DNA of 64,000 bases from assembly GCA_951812925.1 (NCBI GenBank), contig OX638368.1, forward strand, positions 153,312,492 to 153,376,491. Direction: 5' to 3'. Position numbers and translations under genes: made by a program. The notes beneath the pieces were generated by a model, which was given only the letters and a program-made list of their open reading frames with translations, searched no databases and was not told where the DNA came from. Positions 11,663 to 23,042 of this stretch are shown in pieces (position 1 is the stretch's first letter; each line of letters opens with the position of its first letter). Source of the stretch: Calliopum simillimum (Eukaryota; Arthropoda; Insecta; Diptera; Lauxaniidae).

Positions 11663-12543
11663 ATACCTAACATATTTAATAGGACGTAAATCAAATAAGT
11701 TTTCTTATTAAACTAATAGTTTTCTTATAAATTAAATATTAATTTAATAATAATATTATATGTATATTAGCAACAAAATAATCTACGAAAAATTCTAAAA
11801 AACTTTTCCCAAGAAACCATGGGACAAAAATCAATATCGAGCCGCCGAAAATTGCATGGAAGTTTTTATGTAGTACTTTAAAATTCAATAAAAAAAACAA
11901 AAAATTCAAATACTTTGAATAGTTTTATATGAAACTAGTAAAAAAAATTTGAGTTTTTTCTTTTTTTTTTTTGTATTTTAAAGTAGTAGGGGAGATGTAT
12001 GTATCTTGGTCCGCTTTTCAGTTTTTTCAATGTGCTGGATTTTCCAAAAAAGTTTCTTTAGTTTTTTGATTAAGTTATGTTTCTACAATGCTTGCAGCAA
12101 TAAATGACGTGACAATGATATTTCTATGTCCTACCATTGAGTAGAAATATTACTTTTTCCGTTGCAATCTCAAACAGTCCAAGGTACACCATGCAAGTGT
12201 TCCATGCAAGTGTACCTTGGACTATTAAAAATAAAAGAGAATACATTACATATAGGTAATGAATTATGAAAGATCCATTTATTATGTAATCAAAAGTAAA
12301 ATTTTTTTCTATAAAATAAAAAAATTAATCATAAACAAAAATTATAAGACAAAGAAGTGAATTTAGTAAAAAACAATTAATTAAACAAAAATGGTTGCAA
12401 ATAAATACATTAATCACGTAAATAATAATAATAATTATAATAATAAGCGTTGTTTAGCTGGCTCCAGGTCATAAAACAAAATATAAAACAAAAATGTATT
12501 TTTTATAATTTTTGAAGTATATTATTCAAAGCATCCAAAATCA

Positions 12544-13263
12544 ATGGTCTACAATATTGCAAAAAACTTTGCTTACAGAGTATTAAAAATTAGCGACAAC
12601 GTTTTTCATGATGAAAATATTAAGAAAATTAAAAACATTTTACGTAAAAATGATTTTCCAAAAAGATCCATTGATAAAATTATAAAAGAGTGCAATATAA
12701 AACAAACGTTTTCTTCAAAAACACCGGAAATTGTAAAGCCCTATAAATCTGTGATATACGTACCTGAGTTCGCTGAAAGATTTGCTGCTTCTGGCATTTT
12801 TGACAAGAACAAATATAAATTAGCTTTTAAACCGTGCAATATTTTAAACCAACTTTTTAGTAAAACCAAAGATCCGATAGACAGACTTGACCAATCTAGA
12901 TTAATTTACAAAATCCCATGTAATAATGACGGCATCAATATATGCAACAAGGTATATATTGGGACAACAAAATCTAAACTAAGGACGCAGATTTCATCTC
13001 ATAAATCGGACATCAAAGCTGGACATAAAAACAATCAAAAGACAGCACTTGCCTTGCACTGTTTAAAAGAGGGCCATATCCCCAATTTTGAAAAAGTGAA
13101 AATTCTTCAACGTGAGAACAATTACTCAAAACGACTCACTTTAGAGATGTTGCACATAGCACACACGCCTAGTCACATACGCATGAACTACAAAACGGAC
13201 ACAGATAATTGTGCTCACAGCTACAGACACATTATTAGCCATAAGGGGGGAAACATGCAATAA
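12544..13263 (+). CDS. Penelope-like polyprotein, C-terminal fragment with GIY-YIG endonuclease
   Basis: This 239-residue open frame lacks the reverse transcriptase fingers and palm. It begins in the linker between the RT and endonuclease domains (lysine-rich, ..IKKIKNILRKNDFPKRSI..). The C-terminal half holds the GIY-YIG-type nuclease: LIYKIPC as the first strand, KVYIGTTKSKLRTQISSHK as the YIG strand with the following basic helix, and HCLKEGHIPNFEKVKILQRE downstream. The domain belongs to Penelope-like retroelements, in which it nicks target DNA for priming. The annotated ATG is simply the first one in a truncated frame, so the real protein started upstream. The frame is uninterrupted to its stop, so truncation or insertion is fairly recent, but the element cannot move on its own. 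Confidence 0.88.
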   Translation: MVYNIAKNFAYRVLKISDNVFHDENIKKIKNILRKNDFPKRSIDKIIKECNIKQTFSSKTPEIVKPYKSVIYVPEFAERFAASGIFDKNKYKLAFKPCNILNQLFSKTKDPIDRLDQSRLIYKIPCNNDGINICNKVYIGTTKSKLRTQISSHKSDIKAGHKNNQKTALALHCLKEGHIPNFEKVKILQRENNYSKRLTLEMLHIAHTPSHIRMNYKTDTDNCAHSYRHIISHKGGNMQ

Positions 13264-13281
13264 TAGAATTGACAATATTTA

Positions 13282-14338
13282 CACACAGAAAAAAAAATTG
13301 TATTTCCAACAAATTTATGTTTTAATTCAAGAATTTTTGTTGGTTGAAATCTTCCCAACAACTTTTGCTCTTGTTTTAAATACAAAATTGTTATTAATTA
13401 AATAAAATTAAAATTTGTTAAATCAAGTATAAAGTTTTTGAAAGATTAAGAACGGAAATTGTTGTTTCAAAAGCGAAACTGTCAACAATGCCTGAGAATG
13501 AAATTGTTGAATGAAGAATAAATGATTGTTGAAATGCCTTTGGTTATACACATAAGTATTTATTTGAAATTTATCTAAGACTAAAAAGCTGAACTTGAAA
13601 GAAAATTCAATATTATATGACTCATCAGTTTCGAAAAGTTTACAAGAATTAGGAGCAATACAAAAGCAAGGACAATGAGTTCCATGTGATTTGAAACCGA
13701 GAGTTTGATGCTTCTCCTCTGCATTTGACGGGATCAAAAGCTGAATAAGACTATTTCTTCAATGATGCGTTTGAGTGGAGCTCTAAAAGAAAAACTGATT
13801 CAATATGAGCAGACACACTGCAAAGTGATTTTCTTACATGATAACGCTCGGCTACTTTTGCAAAACCAGTGACAAGCTACTTGCAAACGCTTAAATGGTA
13901 AGACCTCCGGAACCCACCTGATATAGCCACTTCAGATTACCACTTATTTCGATGGCAAATGGCCTGGCTTAGCAGCGCTTCCATCCTCAAAAAACTTATT
14001 GGTTTTTCGAAGTAGATTTCATATGCTATCAGAAAGATAGGAAAAAGTAGTCTCTAGTGATGGGTAATACTTTGAGTAAAATCTTTCTTACCTTTTACTT
14101 TAAATAAAGCAACTATTTTATTTCAGCTATGAATTTTTTATTTTTTTTTTTTTTTTTGATTTAAAAAATCAAAGTGATTGAAGTTTTGTATTTTCTAACA
14201 TGACAAATGCGTAAAAACTTTAAGCATTAAGAATGAAATTGTTGATTTAAGAATAAAATATTAATTTCAACAACTTTGAAATCACAATTTTCTTAAAATG
14301 AAAAATTGTTGTTTTAACAATCTTTTTTTTTCTGAGTG
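13282..14338. mobile_element. CACACAGAAA-type inverted-repeat element carrying a mariner relic
   Basis: It is flanked by TA (13280-13281, 14339-14340). The ends are CACACAGAAAAAAAAATTGT and the inverse ...TTTTTTTTTCTGAGTG. The subterminal parts hold AAATTGTT/AACAATTT palindromic stretches and share the CACnnAGAAA terminal style with elements at 49578, 58313 and 63904. The middle contains a mariner fragment (13758-14080), either captured or inserted. It interrupts the 3' region of the Penelope-like element. Confidence 0.7.
13758..14080 (+). pseudogene. mariner transposase C-terminal relic
   Basis: Translation over several frames gives HDNAR (second catalytic Asp region), QATCKRLNGK.., DYHLF-like residues and a tail EKVVSSDG*YFE, the typical end of an irritans-type mariner transposase (..EKVVASDGQYFE). 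Stops and frameshifts are numerous, and the N-terminal half is absent. It is a different mariner lineage from the relics at 6312 and 22284. Confidence 0.75.
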
Positions 14339-14466
14339 TAGTTTTAATTCCTCCGTGTTAGTGATAATACGTTATATCCAAATGTAAGAATTATTCAGTG
14401 TTTGTTAGAATTTTGTGATTATTTGTTAATTTAAATATTTTTATTGGTTTTATTATATTCAGCTTC

Positions 14467-14496
14467 CTGATGATGAGTTGCAGTGTCAACTCGAAA
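14467..14496 (+). ncRNA. Hammerhead-ribozyme-like core in the Penelope 3' region
   Basis: CTGATGA at 14467-14473 is followed by a perfect 6-bp stem (GAGTTG/CAACTC around a 6-nt loop) and then GAAA at 14493-14496. This is the conserved arrangement of the hammerhead catalytic core. A short helix TATTG/CAATA follows in the place of stem III, but I cannot find a canonical UH cleavage site next to it, so activity is doubtful. Hammerhead motifs are an established feature of Penelope-like elements, which supports the assignment. Confidence 0.5.
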
Positions 14497-15249
14497 TATT
14501 GAAGACACACAATAAATATACTTCAAAAATTATAAAAAAGAAATTTTTGTTTTATATTTTGTTTTATGACCTGGAGCCAGCTAAACAACGCTTATTATTT
14601 ATATTAAAAAGGTCGCTAGAACTTCTAACATATAATAATAATAATATTATATTGAGAGGCGATTATGGCTTCCTGGTTGCCCGTCGAAAAAGGCTCGCTA
14701 GCCAATAAGCATAGGTTCAAGGTACACACAGAAAGCATGTTTTAAAAACTGTCAACACCCATATTATAAATATATTAAAGAAAATACATCTAAGCCACAC
14801 TAAAAGCTTAAAGCAATAACTAAATTTCCTTTCTGATGTTGTAAAACTGAAATATTTCAAGTAAGTTTCTCACAAAACGTTTCGTAGCTTACTCCAAAAA
14901 CAAATTTTTACACACAAAAAACAGTTTTTCCGTCACTTTTTATACATGCATACAGCTTGACGGTCTGAAGTCTACTAATATGAGTCACCGGTATGAGTGG
15001 AAAATTCCATAGAAGAACATTATCGTACACGTGCAGCTGTTGAGTGGCAACCGACACTCGGACCGAGGTACACTCGGACCAAGGTACACACATCTCCCCT
15101 ACATTTAAACTTCAACGCAATTTATGGCGGCTCGATATTGATTTTAGACCCATGGTTTCTTGGGCAAAGCTTTTTAGAATTTTCTATAGATTTTTATGTT
15201 GCTATACTCTTGCGAATTTTTTGCCTCCCGAACAAATTGACCCGGCCTA

Positions 15250-18200
15250 ATGTATATAGCCTTAATTACACAGGTAATGCTATTGATTCAATCACACGAC
15301 ACATAACTGTTTCAAGCATTGAAATATGGTTCTTAGATTATTGATAGACTTTTTACAAAACATTTTGACTCTGGTGAAAACTTTAATAATGCAAAAATTT
15401 CCCTTTTCGGCCAAAAAAACAATACTTGGATGGAATTTTTTTTTTTTCATTTGGATAAATAACGCTGTTTTGGCTTTTTATTCAAGATGGTGGATCGAAA
15501 AAAGCGGAGAAAAAAATTAGAACTTCGTCGATTTTCACGAAAATAGGCATATAGAGGTTTTATGAGCCCCGTATTATTCATTTAATATCAATTTAATAAG
15601 TTTCAAAACTTAAAAAAATTTATTTTTCTTCAAAATGGGATTTCATAAATCATCCTTCGGGTTTTTGTTTTTTTTTCACCATTTTGGATCCGTCATCTTG
15701 AATAAAATTTCATTAGAGATGATTTAAAAAAAAGTTTGAATTGGGAAAGTTGATTTTAACAAAAAAAAAAGCCACTTTTGCGTCACTGTGTAAAGTTGAG
15801 CTATGCTTATGTGAAATTTTCAATACAAAACATATAACTTGACATTGATGAGAGATATGGTAGTATTTTAAAAGGCAGTTTTCCAATCGCTTTCATAAAA
15901 TCTGACATAAAATCAATTAAAAAGCACCTTGTACTCACTACCATATCAGATTTCCCCTCGCAGAGTTTACTGCTTCAAATTAAGCGCTTCCTTTTTGATG
16001 AGTGTTCTGCTCAAATAAAGCGCTTTGCTCCCGCTTTTTTACTGCATCAAACAATGCATTTTTTACAGTAAATATTATTTTTGATTCTATAAAAATACTT
16101 TTTTTTAAGTAATCGAAACCGACTCAGAAGTTAGAAGAACTCTTAAAACCGATATCTGCATCAGTTTTTTTTTCATTCCGAAAAAAACCAAAGGAACACT
16201 TTTCATTATACTGAAGCCCCATTTAGGCTTATAAAACATGTTTTTTGATCATAACTTTTTTTTCGTTGCAAAATGGAGTCTTCTTATTCTAAGTCGGCTT
16301 TGGGATGATTTTTGTTTGCTTCATACAAAATCGAACCGGTCTAATATATATGCAATAAAACATGGGGTTATATAAAATTTGATTTAAATTGCGTTTTCAA
16401 CACGCAGTGTCTCCATTGTAATCATGATCTAACTTCAAATATGCCTCAAAACAGCAAATTTCAAACTTTTATGCCAGAATATCTTGAGAACTAGAGACAA
16501 TTCAAACAAATTAATCATAGGCATTTGATAACTTCGGTAAATCAGGAATAACTCAAAAAACTAAGGCCGCAGAAAAAAATATTGTTTTTTTTGCCCTGTG
16601 TAATTCATATTTTTACAAAACTTTTAGCCCGTTAATATATGAATGTTTGTAACCATAAATCAATCGCAATAGAGGAATTTTTAAGTGAATGACTTGGTTT
16701 TTATATAAGCCCAGATGTCCTTTCAAAAAAATCTAAATCAAACATTGTTTGCTCTTTCTACTGCTAGTTGCATATTATGCGAGTTGCATGCAATTCTTGA
16801 AATTTCTATGTAGGTACCATAGAAAAAAAAAAAAAAAAACACGAAAGAAAAAAAAAACGACAGTCATCCTGTTGGCAAATGGACTGCTACTACTTTTGCT
16901 GCTGGTCAGTATTTTTGGTGCGGCTGTGTCATTGTTGTACAAGTAGTTGTTGGTATTTTACTTTCGAATACAAATAAGAGTTTGAGCAGCAAAAGAAAAA
17001 ACCAACCAAAGGACAAGCTTAGCAATAAAAACGCATTGTTGATAATTTTTTTTCACTTGTGTTGATTTTTTTTTTTGTTGTATAGTGTTAACCACGCTTC
17101 TTCACTGGCAGTCAGAACACTGAGTGTTGCCAGTTTTTGTTAACACCATCCGTTATTTTTGCTGCTTGCCAGCTGCAACTCTTGTTGATGATGCTGTCCT
17201 TGGTCAATGTTTGATATTTACTACTAAATATCCCTGCCCAGCTCTTCCCATACCCTCTAACCCTTTGATTTTACGCATGACTTTTTCGTATTAAGAACGA
17301 AAAAAAAGCAACAAAACAAAAGCAACAAAAATCAAGGAATCAACAAAAATTTTTCCAACATAACAACAAAGCAGAAAATTCTTGTATTGTTTGTTGCTGG
17401 CTATTGCCTCCCAAACTGTCCGCTTGTCCGAACTTCATGCACTACTGCTGCTGCGATTCATTTGGCATGCATTCCTTGATCTTTTGAATTCCGAATTTTG
17501 TGCTGGTTGGTTTTTTCCGTTTTTGCCTTTTTTGTTCCCGGGAAATAAACTCGTTTGTTGGTCATGCATTTTAAAATTGTGTACGAACTTGGATTTTTTT
17601 TCTCGTTCTTCATGTTTTCACTTCCTTCCTTTCGATTTGTTGATCAAATTTTCTAATTTTCTTCTTTTTTTCGTCAAATTTCTTCTATACAAATATCAAT
17701 TGTATTTGCGAAATTTATCTAATTTACAAAAAATTGCAGCAAAAGCATTATTTCCTTTCTAGCTCAAAATGAATAAATGAAATTTGTAGATTTAATCAAG
17801 ACAGAAATCATAATTTTGCACCGAAATGACCTGATTTTGTTACATTTTTATATAAAAGCAACTCTGGTGTAAATAATAAATATTAAATTTTGTAGAATGT
17901 TTGTAAAAATTTTAAAGCAACTTTACATACATTTGTAAAATTCTTTTTTTTTTTACCATTTACAAGCACAAAAAGCAAATCATCACATGTCACCAACACA
18001 AAAACATGATTTTTCGCTTGATTTGTGGGTATATTGTGTGCGTAAAATATCATCTTCTTACCCACGTATTACGTTGTGTATTTGCATAACATTTGTGTGT
18101 GTTTATTTTAATACCAACAAACAAATTTTATTATTTAATCACAAAGCAAATATACAAACGTACATGTCATACGTGCGAAAAACCCTAGCAGGAAATTTCT

Positions 18201-18419
18201 CTGGATTTACTTTCTTATTCGGGTCATTCGTAAAATCTTGAGTCCATAAGAAATTTTCACTTCAGATGACTTTGAAACTGTGATAAGTAGTTTTCGGTAA
18301 TTTTTTAAAATCTTCTTCAATCTGAAGAAATTTTTAAAGTTGCACTCTAAGCAAAACTTTGTGAAATTTTACACATAATGAAAACAATGAATATGCAAAT
18401 GGATCAAAACCTCTGGCAA
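15250..18419. other. Non-coding AT-rich stretch
   Basis: No gene was recognised. It contains poly(T)/poly(A) tracts (for example 16826-16856) and small open frames of low-complexity hydrophobic or lysine-rich sequence that look accidental. No bounded transposon was seen by eye. Confidence 0.5.
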
Positions 18420-19665
18420 CTTAACGATATCACTCGCAGATCATCTGGCAGATAAAAATGAAAATTTCCTAACATTCGCGGATGATCAACTAAAACGATG
18501 GAAAGAAAATTTTTGTAAAATACTGAATCCTACGTTTACCGTATCGCCTCAAGCAGAATCAGCAACTACAACTGCCGCAGTATCTTACCTCGGTAGACGA
18601 ATCCAATCACAGCCACCTACAACCGATGAAATAGTGAAAGCTTTTCAAAGCATGCCCAATAACATCACATAAGTTTCTATCATCTCCAGAATCTGAAGCG
18701 AAATGCGTTTGCCAAAAGATTGGCTACATGGTAAGTCAAATTGTCTAAGAAAGTGACCATTGCAAGTGCCGAAATTATAGAGTAAAAACTTTGCTCTCAG
18801 TACCATCAAAAGTACTGGCAAAAGTGCTTCTAAATAGAATAAGCGAAAAATAATTCGGCCATCCGAAAGCAACGAGCAGGATTCCGGCGAAACCGGACTA
18901 AAAAGAGTTCACCTTTTTGTTTGATTTATTTATGCTTACCCTTAGAATAATGATCGAACGACCAGCGAGTAGTGTGCAGCGCTTCAGCTTGTCGAAGAGG
19001 TATTGCCACAAAGGCCATCAATTTATTTCGTGCCTAATATAAGAGATAAAAGTCATCGCAAGGGATCGCGATAAATGGAGACGTTTCATATTGGCCCTAT
19101 GCTCCTTCTAAGAGTTAGAGGAGAACACATACATACAATATGAAAGATTTAAATGAACTAAGTTACGCAGCAAATCGTTGTCACCGACATTCACTACTAA
19201 TTCAGGCATGCGGCAGGGCTGTTTGCTATCAACCACTCCCTTTCTTATCGTTCTTGATGCTATCCTAAATAAAGCTCTAATTAAGGCCAAAAGACGCATA
19301 CGATTAAACTTTACTAAACATCTTGCTTCTATCGTCCAAACACATAGATATACAAAGCAAATTTGATGACTCTGTCTTGGAATAGCAAAAGCCCGACCAA
19401 AAAATTAATAAATACCAGACTAAAAGCATCAAGCTGAACTCAACCAAAAATGACACCACTTTTTAAATTGGCAATGATTACATTAAAATGTTGACAGCTT
19501 TGCGTATTTAGGCAGCATTATCTGCATGTTTGGTGGAGAAAAAGAGGATATCAACCCAAGAATATCAAATGCGATAGGTGCCTTTCCTCAAATGAACAAA
19601 TTATGGACTTCTTTTGTTATATCCACCAAAATGAAAGTGCGCATTTCAGATTCGAATGTGAAATC
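18420..19665 (+). pseudogene. Non-LTR retrotransposon (LINE) reverse transcriptase relic
   Basis: In shifting plus-strand frames I read LLSVPSKVLAKVLLNRIS near 18790-18845, a degraded EQAGFR-type block near 18870, MRQGCLLS near 19207-19230, and AYLGSIICMFGGEKEDI followed by SNAIGAFPQMNKLW near 19500-19610. These are successive reverse transcriptase and post-RT blocks of LINE pol proteins. The segment expected to hold the catalytic FADD box (about 19366-19440) is unreadable. Many stops and frameshifts mark it as dead. I cannot assign the clade. Confidence 0.82.
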
Positions 19666-19677
19666 GTTTTGTTATTT

Positions 19678-20165
19678 TGCATTTATCTAAGTGTTTGAGT
19701 GCAATTTGGTTGGGTTATCTCAAAAAACGCTTTCAATATAACATTTTGAAACTTTTGTTTATATGGGAGGTGTGGCACTCTCTAGTTCAAATTCGCCAAG
19801 TTTTTGCTCAGAGCTTGTACTTTGTATCCCTAGTATTTATGTGTATTTTGCTTTCGTTATTGCAAATAATGCTCATATTATCGCATTTTGAATATATTGT
19901 TTGTATGGGCGGTAGGAGTGTCCGCTGACCGATTTCGCTCATTTTCAATCCCCGAGCTAACTTTAACGACGGAGGCAGAATACCAATTGCTCAATTTTTA
20001 CAAAAAATTCATTTCCACGCACACACAGCTAGCCAGACGGACAATGCTATATCGACTCAGGAGATGACACTGAAGTATATATTTGCTTTTCCCAAACTGC
20101 CACGCCTCCTTCTCAGCGTTACAAACGGGAGGACAAAGTGAATATACCCTGGGTGTAGGGTATAA
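19678..20165 (+). mobile_element. GGGTATAA-family repeat, 5'-truncated copy
   Basis: It shares with copies at 23811, 27922 (inverted) and 51694 the blocks TATGGGAGGTGTGGC, TGTATGGGCGGTAGG, GACGGACAATGCTATATCG and the ending ATACCCTGGGTGTAGGGTATAA. The 5' end (ACTAGTAAGGGTGTTAC) is absent and the copy abuts the LINE relic. There is no coding capacity. I cannot place the family. Confidence 0.8.
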
Positions 20166-20942
20166 ACATTTTCAATATATTTATTGGTGCTAAACCCGAA
20201 TCCAGTCTCGACTTTGCTCTATCATGAATGGTTTTTGAAATATTCTAACCAAAAAGTAAAAGTTTAAAGCACGATTTTTGAGGTTATATAAGCAAAGGGC
20301 GGACGAAATTGATTCGCTCCTTTCTACTAAATGCATCGATTTGTCTTCAAAATAAGCTATAAGCTGGTCTTGTTATAACTACTACTGTCCCAACTATATT
20401 GCAGATAGAACCTTGTTGCTTTGAGATCGCCATACGAAGACGTATACTTAGCATATTTAGAAAATCTCAAAAAAGAAAGTTAGGAAAAAACATAAAATTC
20501 TTTAGACAATATTAGTTACATGGTTACTTTGAAGTGTTTATTATGCGACACACTGTAGTGAAACTCAGAAAGTTTATCTTTGTATTGTACTATACTTTCA
20601 ACTCCTGCTGGGTTAGTACACATAATCAAATGTTTAACATATGAGTTTGTTGTTCTGAACGATTTTATCATTGATGTTATTGAATTAACCAAATGTAGTA
20701 GAAAATAAATGAAACTGGTGAGTCAATTTTACATTTTTTATGGTTCAATCAATCATAAAAAAATTATAAAAAAAAAAAAAAATGGAAATGGAATTTATTG
20801 AGTGACATTCAATAACAGCAACAAAAATTCACAAACGTTAACAATTTGCAAATCGAGAGGATAATTGACAATTTTCGGAGATATTTGATGTTTTATTTAC
20901 AAAGAAAAAATAAAAAATTTAATGTATAGAATATGTACATTC
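20166..20942. other. Non-coding stretch
   Basis: 20170-20270 resembles segments following other GGGTATAA copies or similar sequence at 52510 and 56095 (a GGTGCTGAATC...CTCTATCA block). This suggests one more dispersed repeat. Nothing else was recognised. Confidence 0.45.
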
Positions 20943-21249
20943 AGCCGGGTCAAATTTTTTTGGGGCAAAGAGTATAGCAACGAAAATATCTACGAAAAAT
21001 TCTAAAAAACTTTGAAGCCATGGGTCAAAAATCAATAACGAACTGCCGAAAATTTCTTTGAAGTTTTGATGTCGTTTTTAAAATACAATAAAAAACGAAA
21101 AAATTCAAATACTTTTAATATTGTATTTTAAAATAGTGCTTCATTTCTTCAATATAATTTGCGGCAGCTCGATATTGATTTTAAACCCATTGTTCCTTGG
21201 GCAAAGTGTTTTTGAATATTTCATAAATTTTTTTATTGCTGTATTTTAT
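20943..21249. mobile_element. GGCCGGGTCAA snapback MITE, copy 2 (diverged)
   Basis: The left arm starts near GCCGGGTCAAATTTTTTTG and proceeds through AGAGTATAGCAA, AATTCTAAAAAACTTTG and CCATGGGTC. The right arm repeats these in inverse order. It is more diverged than the copy at 34613, and its right terminus is lost after GCTGTATTTTATAC. Confidence 0.82.
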
Positions 21250-22112
21250 ACATATATACAAACATACATAAGGATATGTATGCCATATGAAAATATCAAT
21301 GAGGAAATTCTTCGAGCGGTGTTTTTTAATTTTTTACATACATATTAAGTAGTTGTTTTTGATCTTAATAAATATAACATTCTTTAAAATTAAATTGCAT
21401 GGAATATTATTAAATGCATATACCTTTGCGGCAAAATAAATTTTGGAAGCACGAAAGTACTTTCATTTTTTCATGCAACAAGTACTCAATATTTTCTGCA
21501 TGCTTTCATTAAAAGAAATAAATAAAACACCAAATAAATTTAAAGATCTCACACTAAAGATCACATTTATTTTCTTCGAATGTCTCACATGAAAATACAA
21601 AACATGCGATTTAATTTGCGGTCAACGTTTTTATATATAAAATTTTTATATTTTTTTTTAATTTTGTTAGTGTTATTTGAGAAAGAGCTTAATTTTATTT
21701 TGAATTTTAATATCAATTTAATTTGTAATTCAACATGTGATATGTTTTTAATGATTAGTGCATGAGTTGTATAAATGGTAGTTTTTTTTTTACATTTTCA
21801 GTGTGTGGCTGGCTTTGGCATTTATTCATAAATGTCATAAAAAAATTTCAACCAGTTTATTTTATGATTTTCTGAAAATGTATAATACCTACTTAGGAAT
21901 ATTGTATATGAAAGGTATAATCGATAAGATTAAGAAGCTTCTGGAAGGTGATAGTGAAAGCCTAAACTAACAAAAAATTGCTCCTGGGATGCCTAAAATC
22001 TACTCCTGAGGACTTGTTTTTAAAAAAAAAAAAAAAAATTTATTCTAAAGTTGTAGAAAAAATTATTTTTTGGGAAACTTTTAGCTAAGTATTTGAATGA
22101 GCTTTCTAATAC
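21250..22112. other. Non-coding AT-rich stretch
   Basis: No gene seen. Around 21985 the sequence GGATGCCTAAAATCTACTCCTGAGG resembles the hammerhead-like segment at 56191, suggesting a shared repeat tail. Confidence 0.45.
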
Positions 22113-22114
22113 TA

Positions 22115-23040
22115 GGTGTACAAATATGAAACCGGTAATGACATCTAGCGGTCGATAGCCGTATATGTATGAGCTTCCGAACCATACCAAATGTCTTAAT
22201 TGTTCATTCTGTCATCTGTCAACAATATTCAGTTCACAATTTGTCAAGTTTCATACAACAACGCATTTTTTCCGCTCGTAAAGATGTCGAATTTTGTGCT
22301 TGAAAACTCTCATTTGCGGGAAGCATTGATTTTCTGTTTCCATTTAAAGAAAAACGCTTTTGAATCGCATCGAATGCTTGTCGAAGCTTACGGCGAGCAT
22401 GCTCTTGGTCGTACACAGTGCAATGAGTGGTTCAATAAATTTAAAAGTGGTGATTTTGATGTGATAAATGAGGAGCGCGGCCGGCCACCGAAAAAGTTCG
22501 AAGACACCGAATTGCAAACATTATTGGACGAAGATGATGGTCAAACGCAACAACAGCTTGCTGAACAACTTAATGTGACACAACAAACCGTTTCCTTGCG
22601 TTTGAAGGCCATGGGAAAGATTTTAAAGGTCGGTAGATGGGTGCCACATGAACTGACCGACAGGCAGCAAGAAAACCGAAAAACCACTTGTGAATTGCTG
22701 CTCGCCAGGCAAAACAGAAAAGTTTTTCTCCATCGAATCATCACTGGCGATAAAAAGTGGATTTATTTCAACAATCCCAAACGAAAAAATCATATTTGAG
22801 CCCCGGCCAACGACCCCAATCAACGCTTCCGCTTCCCGCAAATGAGAGATTTCAGGCACAAAATTCGACAACTTTACGAGCGGAAAAAATGCGTTGTTGT
22901 ATGAAACTTGACAAATTGTGAACTGAATATTGTTGACAGATGACAGAATGAACAATTAAGACATTTGGTACGGTTCGGAAGCTCATACATATACGGCTAT
23001 CGACCGCTAGATGTCATTACCGGTTTCATATTTGTACACC
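22115..23040. mobile_element. mariner-derived foldback element with about 212-bp inverted ends
   Basis: It is flanked by TA at 22113-22114 and 23041-23042. Positions 22115-22326 and 22829-23040 are inverted copies that differ at only a few bases. The right arm includes the transposase start codon and the first dozen or so codons in reverse. The arms are therefore not ordinary mariner terminal repeats (about 28 bp). The 3' half of a mariner has been replaced by an inverted duplicate of its own 5' end, and the high arm identity implies a recent event or ongoing conversion. Confidence 0.9.
22284..22799 (+). pseudogene. mariner transposase, N-terminal half only
   Basis: Starting at the ATG at 22284 (MSNFVLENSHLREALIFCFH), the frame encodes the paired helix-turn-helix DNA-binding region: ..CNEWFNKFKSGDFDVINEER, then GRPPKKFEDTELQTLLDED and QQLAEQLNVTQQTVSLRLKA. 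It then reaches only the first part of the catalytic core, TGDKKWIYFNNPKRKNH. It stops at 22797-22799 where the inverted arm begins. The second and third catalytic Asp residues are gone, so a product could bind the ends but not cut. The first ATG at 22200 lies in the terminal repeat; 22284 gives the family-like start. Confidence 0.88.
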
Positions 23041-23042
23041 TA

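Larger units (their letters stand above)
12447..14591 (+). mobile_element. Penelope-like retroelement, 5'-truncated, with inverted terminal arms
   Basis: The coding remnant is the C-terminal GIY-YIG part of a Penelope polyprotein. The element is flanked by inverted arms of about 77 bp: 12447-12523 (starting GCGTTGTTTAGCTGGCTCCA) against 14513-14591 (ending TGGAGCCAGCTAAACAACGC). Penelope-like elements are known for terminal repeats that can be inverted and for hammerhead motifs, and both signs are present here. The element is itself split by the CACACAG element at 13282-14338, which sits just 3' of the coding stop. Confidence 0.85.
11989..15099 (+). mobile_element. TA-GGGGAGA family element, copy 2, containing a Penelope insertion
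   Basis: It is bounded by TA at 11987-11988 and 15100-15101, with ends GGGGAGATGTATGTATCTTGG and CCAAGGTACACACATCTCCCC. Its own sequence matches copy 3 (58451-59333) on both sides of a Penelope-like insertion, which entered the TAATAATAAT-rich middle. The extra 14592-14655 segment next to the insertion may belong to the insertion event. Confidence 0.87.
11769..15247. mobile_element. GGCCGGGTCAA snapback MITE, copy 1, split by nested insertions
   Basis: Compared with the intact copy at 34613-35014, the left arm here begins inside the terminus (the GGCCGGGTCAA end is lost) near 11769. It contains the AAACCATGG and TCAATATCGAGCCGCCG blocks. The right arm resumes at 15102 and ends TTGACCCGGCC at 15247, followed by TA. 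The other 3.1 kb is the TA-GGGGAGA element and its own insertions, so this MITE is the oldest layer of the nest. Confidence 0.85.

Noticed and set aside
12544..13263. Possibility that the GIY-YIG frame is a host endonuclease gene
   Set aside because: It is flanked by inverted arms and a hammerhead-like motif, and lies inside another transposon; the sequence is of Penelope type.
16749..16946. 65-codon hydrophobic and lysine-rich frame
   Set aside because: It is driven by an A-run and T-rich codons, with no domain, splice or promoter support.
17382..17762. 126-codon Leu/Phe-rich frame that looks like a membrane protein
   Set aside because: T-rich DNA gives such frames by chance; there is no Kozak context, domain or polyadenylation support.
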